A stretch of DNA of 64,000 nt from Marthasterias glacialis (taxonomy: Eukaryota; Echinodermata; Asteroidea; Forcipulatida; Asteriidae). A model generated the notes under the pieces. The model ran no database searches. It saw only the letters and a list, made by a program, of their open reading frames with translations, and was not told the origin of the DNA. This document shows, piece by piece, positions 48,101 to 58,766 of this stretch (positions are counted from its first letter, which is position 1; each line of letters opens with the position of its first letter). The position numbers and the translations under genes were made by a program. The stretch is from positions 10,664,377 to 10,728,376 of the forward strand of contig OU452230.1 of the NCBI GenBank assembly GCA_911728455.2. The letters are read 5' to 3'.

Positions 48101-51100
48101 ATTAACTGGAGTAGTTGGTGCCAAGTTATTTCAGTTATTTATCTCTTTATTTTATGTAAGTTTTTTTTCATTTGTTTTTTTTTGTACCAGTGATTAATCA
48201 CTCATAAGCACAAGGTTTAGTTTTAGGGATTATTAGTTGTTCTGTACACTAAGTAATTGACAATTAAGATATATATATGTTTTGTATACAAATGTCTTTT
48301 TTCTCAGTTCATTTGGTGAGCGCTACTTTGCATATCGTAAAGCAGTCCAGCATCTAGCCGCATTGGATTGTCTCTTTTCATTGGCTGAACTTGGGAGACA
48401 AGATGGTTATTGTAGGTGAGTCATTATTGTGGTTCTCATATCCACTTGGCACCGGGATTTCAGAAATTTAGGGATTATAATTTCGAAATGTTCGGAATAA
48501 TTTGTTTTTGAGAATATTGTTATCACAATGAAACCATGATTAAACGCAGTAAAGACAACAAACGCTCTCATAAAATGCATTGGGATTTTTTGTTCTTTTA
48601 TTGAGAAAATATGGAATGCGCTCACTTTGAATTGGCCAAACCTTGGCCATAAGCCACGGCTGATAATCCGCCATTGTATGCTGGAATCTCGGACTTACCC
48701 CCACATGAGAAAAACAATGATTGCAGCCTATCAATCTCTCGTAATCTTTGTTTGTACAACAAAAGGACAAAGGTCTGGAATCGGGGATTAAAAAAAATAC
48801 CCCCCATAAAAAGGGAGATTTCAATCATGAATCCCAGTACCCTTTGTCCCTCATTGTATGGGGGAAACAAAGCGTTGCACAGTGCATGCAACACAATGGA
48901 ATGTCTGGGCATATTAACATTCCGGTATTCCGGATGTATGCGAAAATGGGTTTACTCGACTTCCGTTCATGTGTCCAAAAAAGTTGTGCGTGCGTACAAG
49001 TCTTTGGGCATAACTTCTGTCATAACTGGTTAATCTCAAAGAAAAAGTACCCGATTTGTGATTTTTATTATTATTTAAAATAAATTATTTTTTAAGAAAC
49101 CAATACATGTACTAAGTATATGAAAAACGAAATGTGGCATTTAAGAATGCTTTCATTTACTTCTGAGATAAACCAAAATCTTTCCTTTCACAGACCAATC
49201 TTTTGCGAGAATAGCCTGCCTCGTATTCACATAGAGGGCGGCAGACATCCGGTTGTCAGCACATTGCTCGGTGAACAGGAACAATATGTGCCTAATAGTA
49301 CTCACATGGAGGTAAGAATAAACAAGCACTGTCCAATTTTTTGCCAAATATTACATTTAAGTATTAGACGGTAGTAAGTCTAGGAAATTGTCAAATTTCA
49401 TTTTAGACGTGCAGGGGAAAATTTTTTAAAGATACAAAAGAGTTATTGTCAGGACCTAACTTCATATCATATTACCTGCAGCCATGGAGAACCACTTTGC
49501 ATGTGACAAGTATTTTGTGCATTGTGCGAGGTGTATGCGAAAGTATTTTGTGTTGTTTTTTCGTTTAGGAACGTTGCAAGCATGAAATTACTGTTTGCCA
49601 AAAAAAAGAGGAAAGTGCCAGGCACAGCAAGACTTTGCTGTGTTTGTCAGTTTTCTATGGCACATCGGAGAAACCAAAAGCGAGGAAAGAAGCTAATCAG
49701 CTGAAAAGTTGCAAACCTGACATTATCGTCTGTCAAAATTCGTTTGGAGAAGCAGCCATAAATGTGTTCGTCTTTCGGTGAAAAATTGGGTGGTGCAATT
49801 TTAATGACAAATTGTCATTTTGGTGAAGGCCGAACTTCAAAATTGTGTTCAATAAGTATCCGTGAGTATCACCCGAGCTGAAGGTGACTGATCAAGTGAC
49901 AACATTTTAAATTTAAAAGGGCAAAAGCTGTCTTCGTGAAAAACCCTACTTTTTCCCCCCTCTTTCTCATCTAGGATTTGGGAGAACGTTGTATGATTAT
50001 CACTGGTCCCAACATGGGTGGTAAGAGTAGCTACATCAGACAAGTTGCACTGATTACCATTATGGCTCAACTGGGAAGCTGGGTACCGGCGGAGTCTGCC
50101 AAGCTCGGGGTCTTGGATGCCATTTACACAAGGTATACAGTGCAATGAAGTTGTTATCACAACCAACCCAGTGGAGGGTATACTAGTGTCTTGTAAGATT
50201 TAACACAGCAGCAATAAGTTATACTGCTACCTAACACAATCATTGTAGATTTACAAAAATTACAATGTATATACACTCCTAACTCTTCTCGGATCTCATA
50301 CATACAATTATGTAAGTAAAGTTTTTGAGTCCTCCATTGATCACTATACTACTTTCTCACATACTCATGTTGAACTTTACCATGGTACCACTCTGTTCCA
50401 ATAACTGGGCCCCTAGCATTTATGACGTCACACTCAAACTCTCAAACAGTGTCCTCACTGAGGCAAAAGGAGGCAGACCATTGAATGACAGCTGCTCTTG
50501 GTGCGTGAAAATATGCGCTTGACCTCGGCAAACCAGCAGTGTTGTGTGTTATGCAAGGGTTCTATATCTGAATAACTCCACTCGTTCAAAATGATGAGCT
50601 CCTCATTGCCCCACTCCACCAACATACACTTAACGTCACGTAGTAAGAAGCTTCATCAACAATACTTCTGTCTTTCAACGCTATAATATGTCACACATGT
50701 TTGTTCGTTGTATTTTGGCTCAATGGAAGTAAGTCCAAGTGAACCAAGTTTCTAGCCTTGGTTCCAGATTTAGTATCAATCAAGGTTTTGCAATTCTCGG
50801 TGCATGAATTCAACATTTTCTCGATAGAGGAAACAAAAACGGTGGTGCTTCAAAGAGAATCTTTGTTTGCTTGGCTTTGTCAAGTCAAGGTCTCTTTGTG
50901 ACAGCGGTACTCACAAAGAAAAACGATTCCGGCAGTGATCCGAGAAAATGATCCCGTCAGGCTGGACGGGAAAAAAAAGAGAAGATTCCTGGCGGGAACT
51001 GGTTAAACTCCTTGTGACCCTCAATGCAACCCATTTCCTTATTCTTGTCTACGATTCTTGTGACCAATGAAAATCAAACTACGCATTACTTAGCCATAAT

Positions 51101-54100
51101 TCGGCTTATCAGTGACACAGACCACTCTGGATATACGTGGTTTAATGTTTGGCAATAAATGTTTCAAATGCACTTTATCTTACCTCTGATTCTGTAGTCC
51201 AATCACTGTAATCAGTTCAACTAGTTCTTTAGAAAACATGTCTTCTTCAGTGTCCACTTCAGCAGTGAGTGTGGTAGGGTGTCTGCATTGCTCTGCACGC
51301 TAGCTAGCATGGTTGACACTGTGCAGCCTTCCCCAAATCGTCTGCTCTTTTAGCAAACTGGTAGCGGTGTGTGTGTTTAACTATCCGTCAACACCTTTTA
51401 GAACCTCCGTCATATGGCCAGGGCCATCTAATAATAAAATTCATGTTACATTTATGCTAACGTCTGACATGCGCATGACATTATCTAAAAAGCACTGGTC
51501 ATCAATATGAAAACAAAGTCACAGTTTGACAAATTCGCGGACAATGTTTTTTGTCACCAACCAACAGAATGGGAGCATCAGACCACATCATCCAGAAGCG
51601 GAGTACATTCATGACGGAGCTACAAGAAGCCTCAGATATCCTGAGTCAGGCTACAGATCGCAGTCTTGTCATCTTAGACGAGCTAGGCCGAGGGACGAGC
51701 ACCCACGATGGAGTAGCGATTGCATTCGCAACAGCAAAACATTTCATTGAAGAGGTATAGATGGTGTTAATAATGACACTAACATAACTTTTGTTGTTGT
51801 TGATATCTGCCTCAAGCAAGTGCTTGTTGCACTTAGGGCTCATTTACCTGTAACTTGCTCAATTAATTTGCACAGCAGTTAAATGGTGCTGTGTTGCAAT
51901 ACAGTTGGCCCTCTACAGTTTACACAGGAGAGGCCATTTTTCCAAAAAGCGGTCAACTAAAATAGTTACACTTGCAACTCAGTGACACTCAGTTTGGGGC
52001 TTTCAAATGGCCGACATGAACGTGAAAACCGTTCACCAACCTCACTAAAAAACACATTTGTAACTGTATAAAAACATACATTGTGTCGTCTTCACAGGTG
52101 AAGTCCTTGCTGCTCTTTGTAACACACTACCCATCGTTGTCTGAGCTACAGAGACTGTATCCGGACCATGTGGCCAATTATCACATGGCGTTTCTGCTTC
52201 ATGAAAATGAGAAAGGCAAGGACCCAGACTTTCGTTTTATGACAATGAAGTTTCCTTTTATCCGCGTGATTGCTCTCGTTGAAACTAACTGAAGGAACTA
52301 GAAATACAAGAAAAGGGGAACAACCTCTTTAAAATTAGCATCCCTCAGACGAACATAAAATGCAAACATTATTGCAAAGTGAACCAATTCACTTCCTTAC
52401 AATTATGGTGCCTCTCCTATGTACCAAATTTCACTACTGTCAAGATCCGTCTTTCAAAATTGTGGGAAAACATCGCTTAACACCCTCGGAGCCGCCCCCC
52501 CCCCAAAAAAAAAAAAATTACTTTGCTGGATCCACGAGGTCAAATTTTATGTATGTGTAAAATCTCTTTTGTGAGTATGTAGTTCTGAAAAGAACAGGTG
52601 GTTTACTTGATGTTTTAGTATTTGCTGCATTCTTCATCAGGAGATGGATCAGGGAGAGGGGCTCAAGTACTCCGAAGAAGGATAACTTAATCCCCACTCC
52701 CAATATCGAATCCTCAAGTAAACCACCCATACTCACAAGAGATCGTTACACTTGATGTTCACCCCAAACCTCAATCTTTTTGTACTTTCACCATGCACAC
52801 ATTCAGTTCATTTTCAAGGCTCTGTAAGTGGGCACACAGTTGGCACAAAGTTGGCACAAAGTTGGCACAAACCTTACCCCTGAGGAAAATATTTTAAATG
52901 TTTGCATCTTGGAGATGATAACAAAGACCCCCCTCAAAAAAAAAAAAAATGCAAATGCTGTTGCAATTACCATTTGCCTTAAGTACGAGTTCATTTGTGA
53001 AAAAAAAAATCATCATGTTTGATGATTCTTCATTTTGGTTATTTGAGTTTCACCTCCCATAAAGGTGCAGAATCGACAACCAAGATGTGAGCAACCATTC
53101 TCATAGATATGCCAAGATTAACGCATCTAGGGTTATGCTTTTGATAATTTAGACGAGCCCGCTCCACTTGATGTCATTACTTTCTTATATCAACTGGTAC
53201 CTGGTGTTGCGGCTAGAAGCTACGGGCTCAACGTTGCTAGACTAGCCGAGATTCCGGATGACATCATCAAGCTAGCTGCTACCAAGTCCCAGGAACTTGA
53301 GAAGATTGTCATGGCAACAAGGTAAAGAAAAAAAACGTGGGAATTGGGATTTCTGTTACAGTACAGTGACAAAGTCATCGGCATTGGTTAAAATCTCAAG
53401 ACATCAGTGTTGATTGCCAGTAATGATTGCTTTGCCTTGCACCACCATTCGCGGGGGTATAGCTAATGCTGTTCAATTTTGACTAGAGTTTTTCCTGGTA
53501 AAAGTCTCTGCAAAAATAAAGCGAACCAAAACGTTATGCTTGTTTGAAATATCGATACTGTGTTAACATGGAAAAGATTGGGAAATGTCAAGCCAGAAAT
53601 GTGACGTTTACTTTGACCTTTTTGGTTGAATGCAAGCAGTTCTAATCTTGCGACTGCAGACGCTGCTAGCATCTTGGTACCAGTCGCTTGCGGCTGTCAC
53701 TGTTTCTAAAGGGTTAAGGTTTCATTGGGAAATGTAGTAATTTCAATGTTTTTAGAACTATTTTTAATTATTTACACACATAATGTATTTTGTTTTTTGT
53801 TTTACGTCAACACATCAGAAAACACTGAAAAGGGGCTTGTTTAGGAAAAATACAAACAAAAAGTGCCCCCCTAGGAAAAATGGTGCATCCCCTTGTGCCC
53901 CCTAAAATTGTACCCTAGTTATGGTGCTGTGCAGTTGACAACCATAATCTCTTCTCGGAAGAAGTGGTTCTGAAAAGAACTACATGTGAGATAAGTCTTG
54001 ACGTTTTGAACAGTGTGCCTTGTTCGTCTGAAGTCAAACAGATAACACTCTTACATGAAACATAGATACCTTTCTCTTCCCTGGTTCTTTTCAGAATCAA

Positions 54101-54354
54101 CATTTTATTTTGGAAAGAGATTACAACTTGGTTGTCACCCATTTTGATCAACCTCAAACTAGTCCCTCTTATGACACCACTAACGTCTTACCATGTAAAG
54201 CTTTAAATCTTACGTATTTCAATACAACATTGATTTATACCGTTTCTCTATTTTGATTAACCACAGAGCAAACAAAACGTCTCTGAAGAAACTGTGGGGA
54301 AACTCACCAGAGAGAATCAAGGCAGCCGTTGATGATGTCAAGACCTCCTGTTAG
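35446..54354 (+). CDS. MSH3: DNA mismatch repair protein Msh3, complete 22-exon coding region
   Basis: Exons: 35446-35712, 36410-36497, 37205-37746, 38369-38603, 39578-39720, 40501-40667, 40786-40937, 42040-42151, 43319-43403, 43794-43903, 44234-44366, 44816-45003, 45616-45784, 46762-46826, 47229-47345, 48308-48415, 49194-49311, 49975-50132, 51568-51754, 52098-52215, 53153-53321, 54267-54354 (TAG). They join in phase to 3519 nt, 1172 residues (human 1137). Msh3 pairs with Msh2 as MutS-beta and recognises insertion/deletion loops in the nucleus. All expected parts are present: PCNA-binding box, mismatch-binding domain, connector, lever/clamp and ATPase. All introns are GT-AG except intron 4 (AT-AC) and intron 20 (GC-AG). 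Donor 13 (GTGTTT) is weak. Start could be Met1 or Met4. Confidence 0.93.
36553..36821. mobile_element. Foldback element in MSH3 intron 2
   Basis: About 40-bp imperfect terminal inverted repeats. GCCTGTTTCAAAC...CTTGCCGTGTCGAATTC on the left mirrors GAATTCAACACGGCAATAG...GTTTGAAC on the right. TTCAAACRT is repeated internally. No coding. Resembles the intron 15 element (47478-47745) in its TTTCARAC motif. Confidence 0.6.
38369..42151 (+). CDS. MSH3: MSH3 exons 4-8: mismatch-binding and connector domains
   Basis: Residues about 300-569. Exon 4 carries [18 protein letters not shown] and [12 protein letters not shown], ending in KSTLIGED, all hallmarks of MutS domain I. Exons 5-7 give [24 protein letters not shown] and [11 protein letters not shown], the connector. 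Exon 8 encodes the [16 protein letters not shown] helix that leads into the lever. Confidence 0.9.
38604..39577 (+). other. MSH3: U12-type AT-AC intron (MSH3 intron 4)
   Basis: The donor is ATATCCTTTT, the minor-spliceosome consensus. Near the 3' end, TCCTTAAT (39557-39564) matches the U12 branch site, about 14 nt before the terminal AC. Joining G|AT gives GED-V-DP, matching GED-V-NP in human Msh3. No GT-AG alternative works: there is no AG, and there is a TGA in frame just upstream of exon 5. An AT-AC intron in the mouse homologue (Rep-3) was among the first such introns described. Confidence 0.92.
38633..38750. mobile_element. 118-bp foldback, 30 nt inside the U12 donor
   Basis: AATGGGAGACTTTTGAG (38633-38649) is exactly inverted at 38734-38750. 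A second paired block, GCCCCAGTAACTGGTCCTT with AAGGACCGGTTACTGGGGC, lies inside, so nearly the whole element folds on itself. It begins 30 nt after the AT-AC donor. Confidence 0.75.
41164..41480 (+). repeat. tRNA-derived SINE in MSH3 intron 7
   Basis: A degraded tRNA-like head is followed by a body containing GGGATGTAAAGCCATC, CCCAGTGCACTTATCC and AAGGGGTTTGCCCCGGTG. The same body occurs in reverse at 57950-58060. Confidence 0.65.
41795..41921. mobile_element. MITE-like foldback in MSH3 intron 7
   Basis: The left arm (GGGCCCGTTTTCATGG, CTGCTTACTGCGGAATTCTG) is mirrored by the right arm (CAGAATTCTTTGGTAAGCAG, CCATGAAATTTGGTCC). Each arm is about 45 bp. Confidence 0.7.
42446..42621. repeat. 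Inverted dimer of a tRNA-derived repeat, intron 8
   Basis: Two copies of a tRNA-like 3' portion (A-box GAGTTGGTAGAGCG, B-box GGTTCAAATCC, end CTCCAGTCA) face each other. Each is extended outward by the same tail, AATTTTTCTTTGTTCACCCC. Arms pair over nearly 85 bp. Neither copy has a complete acceptor stem at its 5' side, so these are not functional tRNA genes. Confidence 0.7.
42698..43085. repeat. Second inverted pair of tRNA-headed SINEs, intron 8
   Basis: The minus copy (42698-42860) and plus copy (42915-43085) share a head with B-box GTGGGTTCGAATCCCACC and a tail with GCCTTTG, CAGGACTT and CACATCGGTGTATGGGTA. The orientation is head to head around about 55 bp of unique DNA. Tail-only inverted copies recur at 56877-57032. 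Confidence 0.7.
43319..48415 (+). CDS. MSH3: MSH3 exons 9-16: lever and clamp domains
   Basis: Residues about 569-894. Recognisable blocks are [77 protein letters not shown] and [15 protein letters not shown]. They follow the order of human Msh3. Small exons 14 (65 nt) and 16 (108 nt) were placed by phase and homology, since their reading frames alone are short. Confidence 0.88.
44947..45140 (+). repeat. Tandem copy of the exon 12/intron 12 junction
   Basis: The last about 57 nt of exon 12 plus the first about 35 nt of intron 12 (about 44947-45034) are repeated in diverged form at about 45049-45140. Both include TCACTCCTTGAAGA, GCTRCAAAGTAAGTTAAGAAA and TAATAGTYACTGTA. The second copy keeps a perfect AAA|GTAAGT donor but has in-frame stops. 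Confidence 0.85.
45155..45490 (-). repeat. tRNA-derived SINE in MSH3 intron 12
   Basis: Read on minus, the head has AGCGGTCTAGTGCATCG and a B-box GGGTTCGAATCCCGG. The body CACTTGTGTCCTTGGGCAAG and the 3' part with TACTGTCGGGTGCTTTG follow. It abuts an (AAT)n tract at its 3' end, as SINE tails often do. Confidence 0.7.
46942..47118. mobile_element. MITE with ATAGACCTTT termini in MSH3 intron 14
   Basis: ATAGACCTTTATCATG (46942-46957) is exactly inverted at 47103-47118, with further pairing through GGCCATCTTG / CAAGATGGTGG. Length is 177 bp. It has the same terminal sequence as the element upstream of MSH3. Confidence 0.75.
47478..47745. mobile_element. Foldback element in MSH3 intron 15
   Basis: TTTCAGACTGGCGC at the left end is mirrored as GGCACCAGTCTGAAAC at the right end. 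TTTCAGAC recurs internally several times. No coding. Confidence 0.55.
48430..49035 (+). repeat. Interspersed repeat family X, long copy in MSH3 intron 16
   Basis: About 600 bp matching 59470-60060 on the opposite strand and 9114-9545 in part. Shared blocks include ATCACAATGAAACC, CTCATAAAATGCAT, GGACAAAGGTCTGGAATC and a CATAACTGGTTAA end. Open frames over it are not conserved between copies. Confidence 0.75.
49194..54354 (+). CDS. MSH3: MSH3 exons 17-22: ABC-type ATPase and C-terminus
   Basis: Residues about 894-1172. Walker A is [10 protein letters not shown] (943-952, Lys950). Exon 19 has [11 protein letters not shown] (signature helix) and Walker [18 protein letters not shown] (Asp1023, Glu1024). 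Exon 20 has [10 protein letters not shown] with the ATPase His switch and NYHMAFL. Exon 21 has [23 protein letters not shown] short C-terminal dimerisation helix precedes the TAG. All catalytic residues are intact, so an active ATPase is expected. Confidence 0.93.
52216..53152 (+). other. MSH3: GC-AG intron (MSH3 intron 20)
   Basis: Exon 20 ends GAGAAAG and the intron starts GCAAGG. The acceptor is TTTGATAATTTAG before ACGAGCCC. G+AC gives Asp and the frame continues into [13 protein letters not shown]. Reading through instead gives an unrelated tail ending at TGA (52290). No GT donor nearby fits both phase and consensus. AAAG|GCAAGG matches the strong context that GC donors usually need. Confidence 0.75.
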
Positions 54355-55951
54355 TTCGACATATTGGAGCCATGCACTGTCTATCTAACTTAGACATCAG
54401 TCAGTCATTACTGTTGAAGGTGTCCCAAGACCCAATGCATCTTGCAATCTGTGTTTATTTATTCATCAAGATTCCCAGAACCTATGGTTTTGGGCAAGGA
54501 TTCGGTAATGATTTTTGAGTTCAAATTGGGGAGTTCTGTAGAATTTGAACCTTGATAACGCTGATTACATCCGCATGTGCAAGTTCTCATTGAGGAAATC
54601 GTGCCTGCAGCAGCCATTTTGACTTTATGTCAATCAATCAGGAGACTTTGGAGCTCTTGTTGGTAACACCAGGTTAATTTACATTTATTACAGAGTTCTG
54701 AGCATGTGCATGTTTCTGAGAATAAAAAAATGGATTTACCTGGAAAGTCTGCTGCCACCAAGTGTCTCCAAAAGTCTCCCATTGCATCTCTCTTATTGAC
54801 CCCTTGCACTGAAGTCACACTGTCTGCCAATGGTCTGGCAGTTTGGGAGTCAAAGATCATGTTAAGATTGGGTGCGTGTCTAACCGTGCGCACGTCGCCT
54901 AAAATGTGCCCTGCACAGTAACACACAGGGGGATTCTGACTCACAAAAACAGGCACAACCAATATTTATGGTGAGTGATGGCTTCAGTTGATTAGGGTCA
55001 ATTGGTCGATCTGGTACAATTTTTGAAACAAAGTTTTCACAGGTTAGTTTTATGGTATATATCTACAATTACATAGGATTGAAACAAGCGTCCGCTTCCA
55101 AATACCAAGGGTATCCCTTGCCTTTAAAAACAGATTTATTTTTATGTGTTTTTATTTACTTTCGTGAAGTAGAGTTTAGTTCTGATAAGACCTACTCCTT
55201 CCTAGTTCTGAAAAGAACTTGTCCCGCTACTTATCCTGGAGTAGCGATGATCAAGGGAGACCGACTTGCGTACTTACCTTCACTTGCCCTAAATCAGATA
55301 AAATTACTCTTTCACTAATTTGAAAAGCTTCTTAATGTGGTCAAACGACTATTTTTTGTTAAAATCAAAGTGTTCCGTTTTTCATTGAAACATATCTTTA
55401 TTAGCTAAGATTAATAACATCTATTTTGCAAAACAACAGCATAAGACTACAGATACAACTTGTGGCCTGATCATGGACATTTGGACTACTGTTCGATAAA
55501 TTATGAAAATAGTTGTGACTCTTAACCAATCTTAATACTATGCAAAAATGATACCTTGCACAAAATCGTAGAGCTGAAGTAGTCAGCAAGAAAATTAAGT
55601 AAATGATTGTTAATTTAAAAGCCAAAGCCGTATCCGAATCAAATGTAAAGACGTATCGGGATGAATAGTTTCAGTTAAGACTGTGGTAACCACTGGTCTC
55701 CCATGGGTCCCAGCGTGGACAGAGACACAATAAAAAACATTAACGATTAGATAAGATGTTATATTTCTTTTACTATCATGTTATATTTGTTTCACTATAC
55801 CTCATAACTTCTCCAGCTCGGCATCATTGAGCTTGAGAAAACGCAGATTGACATTTATGTGTGCCGCAATATTTTCATGTGCGTGTAGCTAGGGTGATGT
55901 TGGCACGTGTGCACTACACCTGTATGACAGTTCCACAAGTGCTTCGTAAAG

Positions 55952-56001
55952 CGCATGCGTAATAGTCTGTAACGCATGCGACACAGCCTACTACGCATGC
56001 G
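55952..56001. promoter_or_regulatory. Three CGCATGCG palindromes at exact 21-bp spacing
   Basis: CGCATGCG occurs at 55952-55959, 55973-55980 and 55994-56001. The spacers (TAATAGTCTGTAA, ACACAGCCTACTA) differ. The core resembles the NRF1 palindrome. Spacing of two helical turns places all sites on one face. Nearby are GCACGTG sites (55904 and 56061). Function is inferred. Confidence 0.45.
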
Positions 56002-56876
56002 TATTTACCCTGTGCGTAAATACTGGAACGCGTGCTTTGTAAACAGCAAGAATAGCATCTGGCACGTGATGCCGAATGGACCAGTGAAAATTCGGCTCTC
56101 CATCATGAATATGTATGAGGTATAGTAATACTTTTTGCCATTCTGGCCGTAGCCACTGCCAAAGCTATTAAATTAAACATTTCTTTAATTGTTTTACTAC
56201 AGTTTTTTTACTGGTGAAAAGTATCCCATATATAATTTAAACTGTAGATTGTGTATAAGTCCAATCTCAGGGCAGATAAATAAGCTGTTGATAAGAAACC
56301 TCAGTACAATGTGAATCTGCTGATGAAGTAGATTAGTTTTTTTTCTGGTGTTTCTACTCTAGCCAATAGGTTTTTGACAGACAAAATAAAAAAAATTCTT
56401 GCAGACTGGCTGGCTGTCTCCTTGGTCTTTTACTTAACTTACAGGGTGTTACATTTTAGAGGATTTACAGTCTCCCTACGTCAACATAAATGGGAAAACT
56501 AGACGTTTTGACATAAAAAGGTCCCAAGCGTGTCTTCTCTTGATTATCAGTTAACGTGTCCCCAAAACATTTTAAGAAAAACAAAAATTTGTAAACAAAA
56601 AAAAGGGCTGAAAACAAAATCCAGGCAAAATGCAAGCCTGTAATAAGTGGTAATATCATGGATAAACAATTTCTGAATTCAGACAATTTTATGTCTGCCT
56701 GGCGAAAGAAATAGCTGCCATCTTCCTTGGCTGTAAAGAAATCATCCTCTTTGATCTAATTCTCCAGTGGTAAGGATATTGTTAACGGAAGCTCCTTGAA
56801 ATCTAATCTTCATCAGTTATCAAAAGGTAGAAATGCCATCATTTCAACATACCTCCTCAATATTTTTATTTGTTTG

Positions 56877-57032
56877 TTACCCATACACCAATGTGTGCTA
56901 AGCACTGTCTACTCTGTATTTTCCCAAGTTCTGTGAAAAACAAATCCACAGGCATATTACTTGGGTGGGATTTGAACAGAACTTGGGAAAAGTACAGAGT
57001 ATACAGTGCTTAGCATGCATCGGTGTATGGGT
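56877..57032. repeat. Inverted SINE tails
   Basis: A minus copy of the tail (TACCCATACACCAATGTG ... GGTGGGATTTGAAC) is directly followed by a plus copy (AGAACTTGGGAAAAGTAC ... CATCGGTGTATGGGTA). It is the same tail as 42698-43085 but with the tRNA-like part largely lost. Confidence 0.7.
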
Positions 57033-57417
57033 ACAACAAATGAAGATATTCTTTATCCCTGATGCAAATTTAACATCTTATCTCTTAAAATACCTCCTAA
57101 AGTCAAGTGCTGAGGATACTGTTCCCAGAAGCTCCTTGAAATCTGTAACTCCATGGGCTTCCAAAACATGGAAATGTCTTTAATTCAATTGTTCCTTGTC
57201 TATGATTCAACACATACTCCCATATCCCTGAAAATTTTGAACCTAGTCTCAGACCATTTTGTCGGCAATAAAAAATATTTAAAATTTCTGCACTTGATCA
57301 TTACACAGACATGCAATTTGATCATTCAAAAAACAAAGAGGAAACTGCCTCTGACATGAACATTTGTGTGGAGTTTTTCAGTTTTATATAGTACACAAAC
57401 CAAGAAAAAACAAGGAA

Positions 57418-57720
57418 TGGCAGAGCGGTTTACATGTAGTTCATTGGACTCATACTGGTGGCTTAGTCATCAGGGTGTGGGTTTGAATCCCGGTCATGAC
57501 ACTTGTGTCCTTGAGCAAGACACTTGACCATAGTTGCTTCTCTTTACCCAGGGGTAAATGGGTACCTGCGAGGGCAGAGATGGTTCTTGTGACTGATTTA
57601 GCTTGGTGCGCTACATACTTAGCAGCACAGGCTGTATACTTCCCAGGGAGCTGAGATGGTTTAAGGAATTAAATCACTGGTCAAGTGACCAGGGTAATAA
57701 TGTTTAAAACGCGATGATAT
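57418..57720 (+). repeat. tRNA-derived SINE, plus orientation
   Basis: Near full-length: a tRNA-like head with B-box GGGTTTGAATCCCGG, body ACACTTGTGTCCTTGAGCAA and GGGGTAAATGGGTACC, then a 3' part with TGGTCAAGTGACCAGGGTAA. It is the best-preserved copy in the window. Confidence 0.75.
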
Positions 57721-57949
57721 GATCATACTTTTGAATTGCACTAAATGAGAGTTTATTGTTATTAATATTATTAATAATAATAATATACAGTTCTTATATC
57801 GCCTTTTTCACATCTGAAAAGCATCCCAAAGCGCAGATTATTTTTTGCACAGATATGCAGAGCTATGCTTGAACATGTAAGACAGATTTAACATGTATAT
57901 CTAGATACATGTAGCAGCTTTTAACGATTTACAATGTGCTGTGGTGTAC

Positions 57950-58375
57950 ACATAACGACCAATACAGCCAATCATGCCAGAAACACCGGGGTGAACCCCT
58001 TCTCTAGATGATACGTGTACTGGGCCCTACCGCTTTACATCCCATCTGAAGGACAATGCAATAATGGTCAAGTGTCTTGCTGAAGGACACAAGTGCAGGC
58101 CTTAATCTTAACCGAGGCCACCGAGGCCATTGGCCTCATGCCCTGTCGAGTTGGCCAGCATGCCCTTCAGAAAAATTGCACTGTCACTACCAACTTGGCC
58201 AGCATGCCCTTGTTCCAATTTCTCTGATTTGGCTAGCAAAGGCCTGCCTCCATTTTTCTTAAGATCGGTACCTACAAGTGTCAAGACAGAACTCGAACCC
58301 ACACTCTACTGATCAGAAACACCAGAGCTTGAGTCCTATGCACCTGACCGCTCAGCCACAACACGCCATGCCAGG
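57950..58375 (-). repeat. SINE split by a nested insertion
   Basis: SINE body (57950-58095) and head (58270-58375) are separated by about 175 bp of unrelated sequence. ACAAGTG stands at both sides of the insertion (58087 and about 58273), consistent with a 7-bp target duplication. The insert contains repeated TTGGCCAGCATGCCCTT. Confidence 0.65.
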
Positions 58376-58766
58376 AAATCAGTTGATCCTCTGATTACAA
58401 TGTACAATCATGTACTGTGATAATAATGCATCACAACTCTCTTAGGTAATATTGCAGACAGATAGTCTTGGCAATTTTCTGGCTTAGGATTAGTCTTGGT
58501 GCAAGATTGGTTACTGTACACTGTATAGCGATTTACACACGATAGTGAGCGTTCTGTACACATTAGTACTTTTTTACCGAAGATCAAACTGCCACCAAAG
58601 CGCCCCCGACCGGTGAATCGCTGTACAATGTACAGAAACCAATTGAGCAGCAAAGTTCACTGAAGCATCTTGCACCAACACCAGCCTAGGATTAGTCAAA
58701 AACAAGGAAATTGGTTTTCAATCTATACAATTGGTGTTGATCATTGGCTGCGTTGTACATCATGTG

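Larger units (their letters stand above)
54355..58766. other. Convergent intergenic region between MSH3 and the right-hand gene
   Basis: Downstream of the MSH3 stop. A possible AATAAA lies at about 54720, inside repeat-like DNA related to 60460-60590. No coding exon is supported here. The region also holds the phased CGCATGCG sites and several SINEs, listed separately. Confidence 0.4.

Noticed and set aside
47936-48193. 85-codon frame in MSH3 intron 15 as an extra exon
   Set aside because: Exons 15 and 16 join in phase with conserved residues across the junction, leaving no room for it.
52216-52293. Read-through of MSH3 exon 20 to a natural stop
   Set aside because: The tail is unrelated to Msh3 and the conserved C-terminal exons follow in phase at 53153 and 54267.
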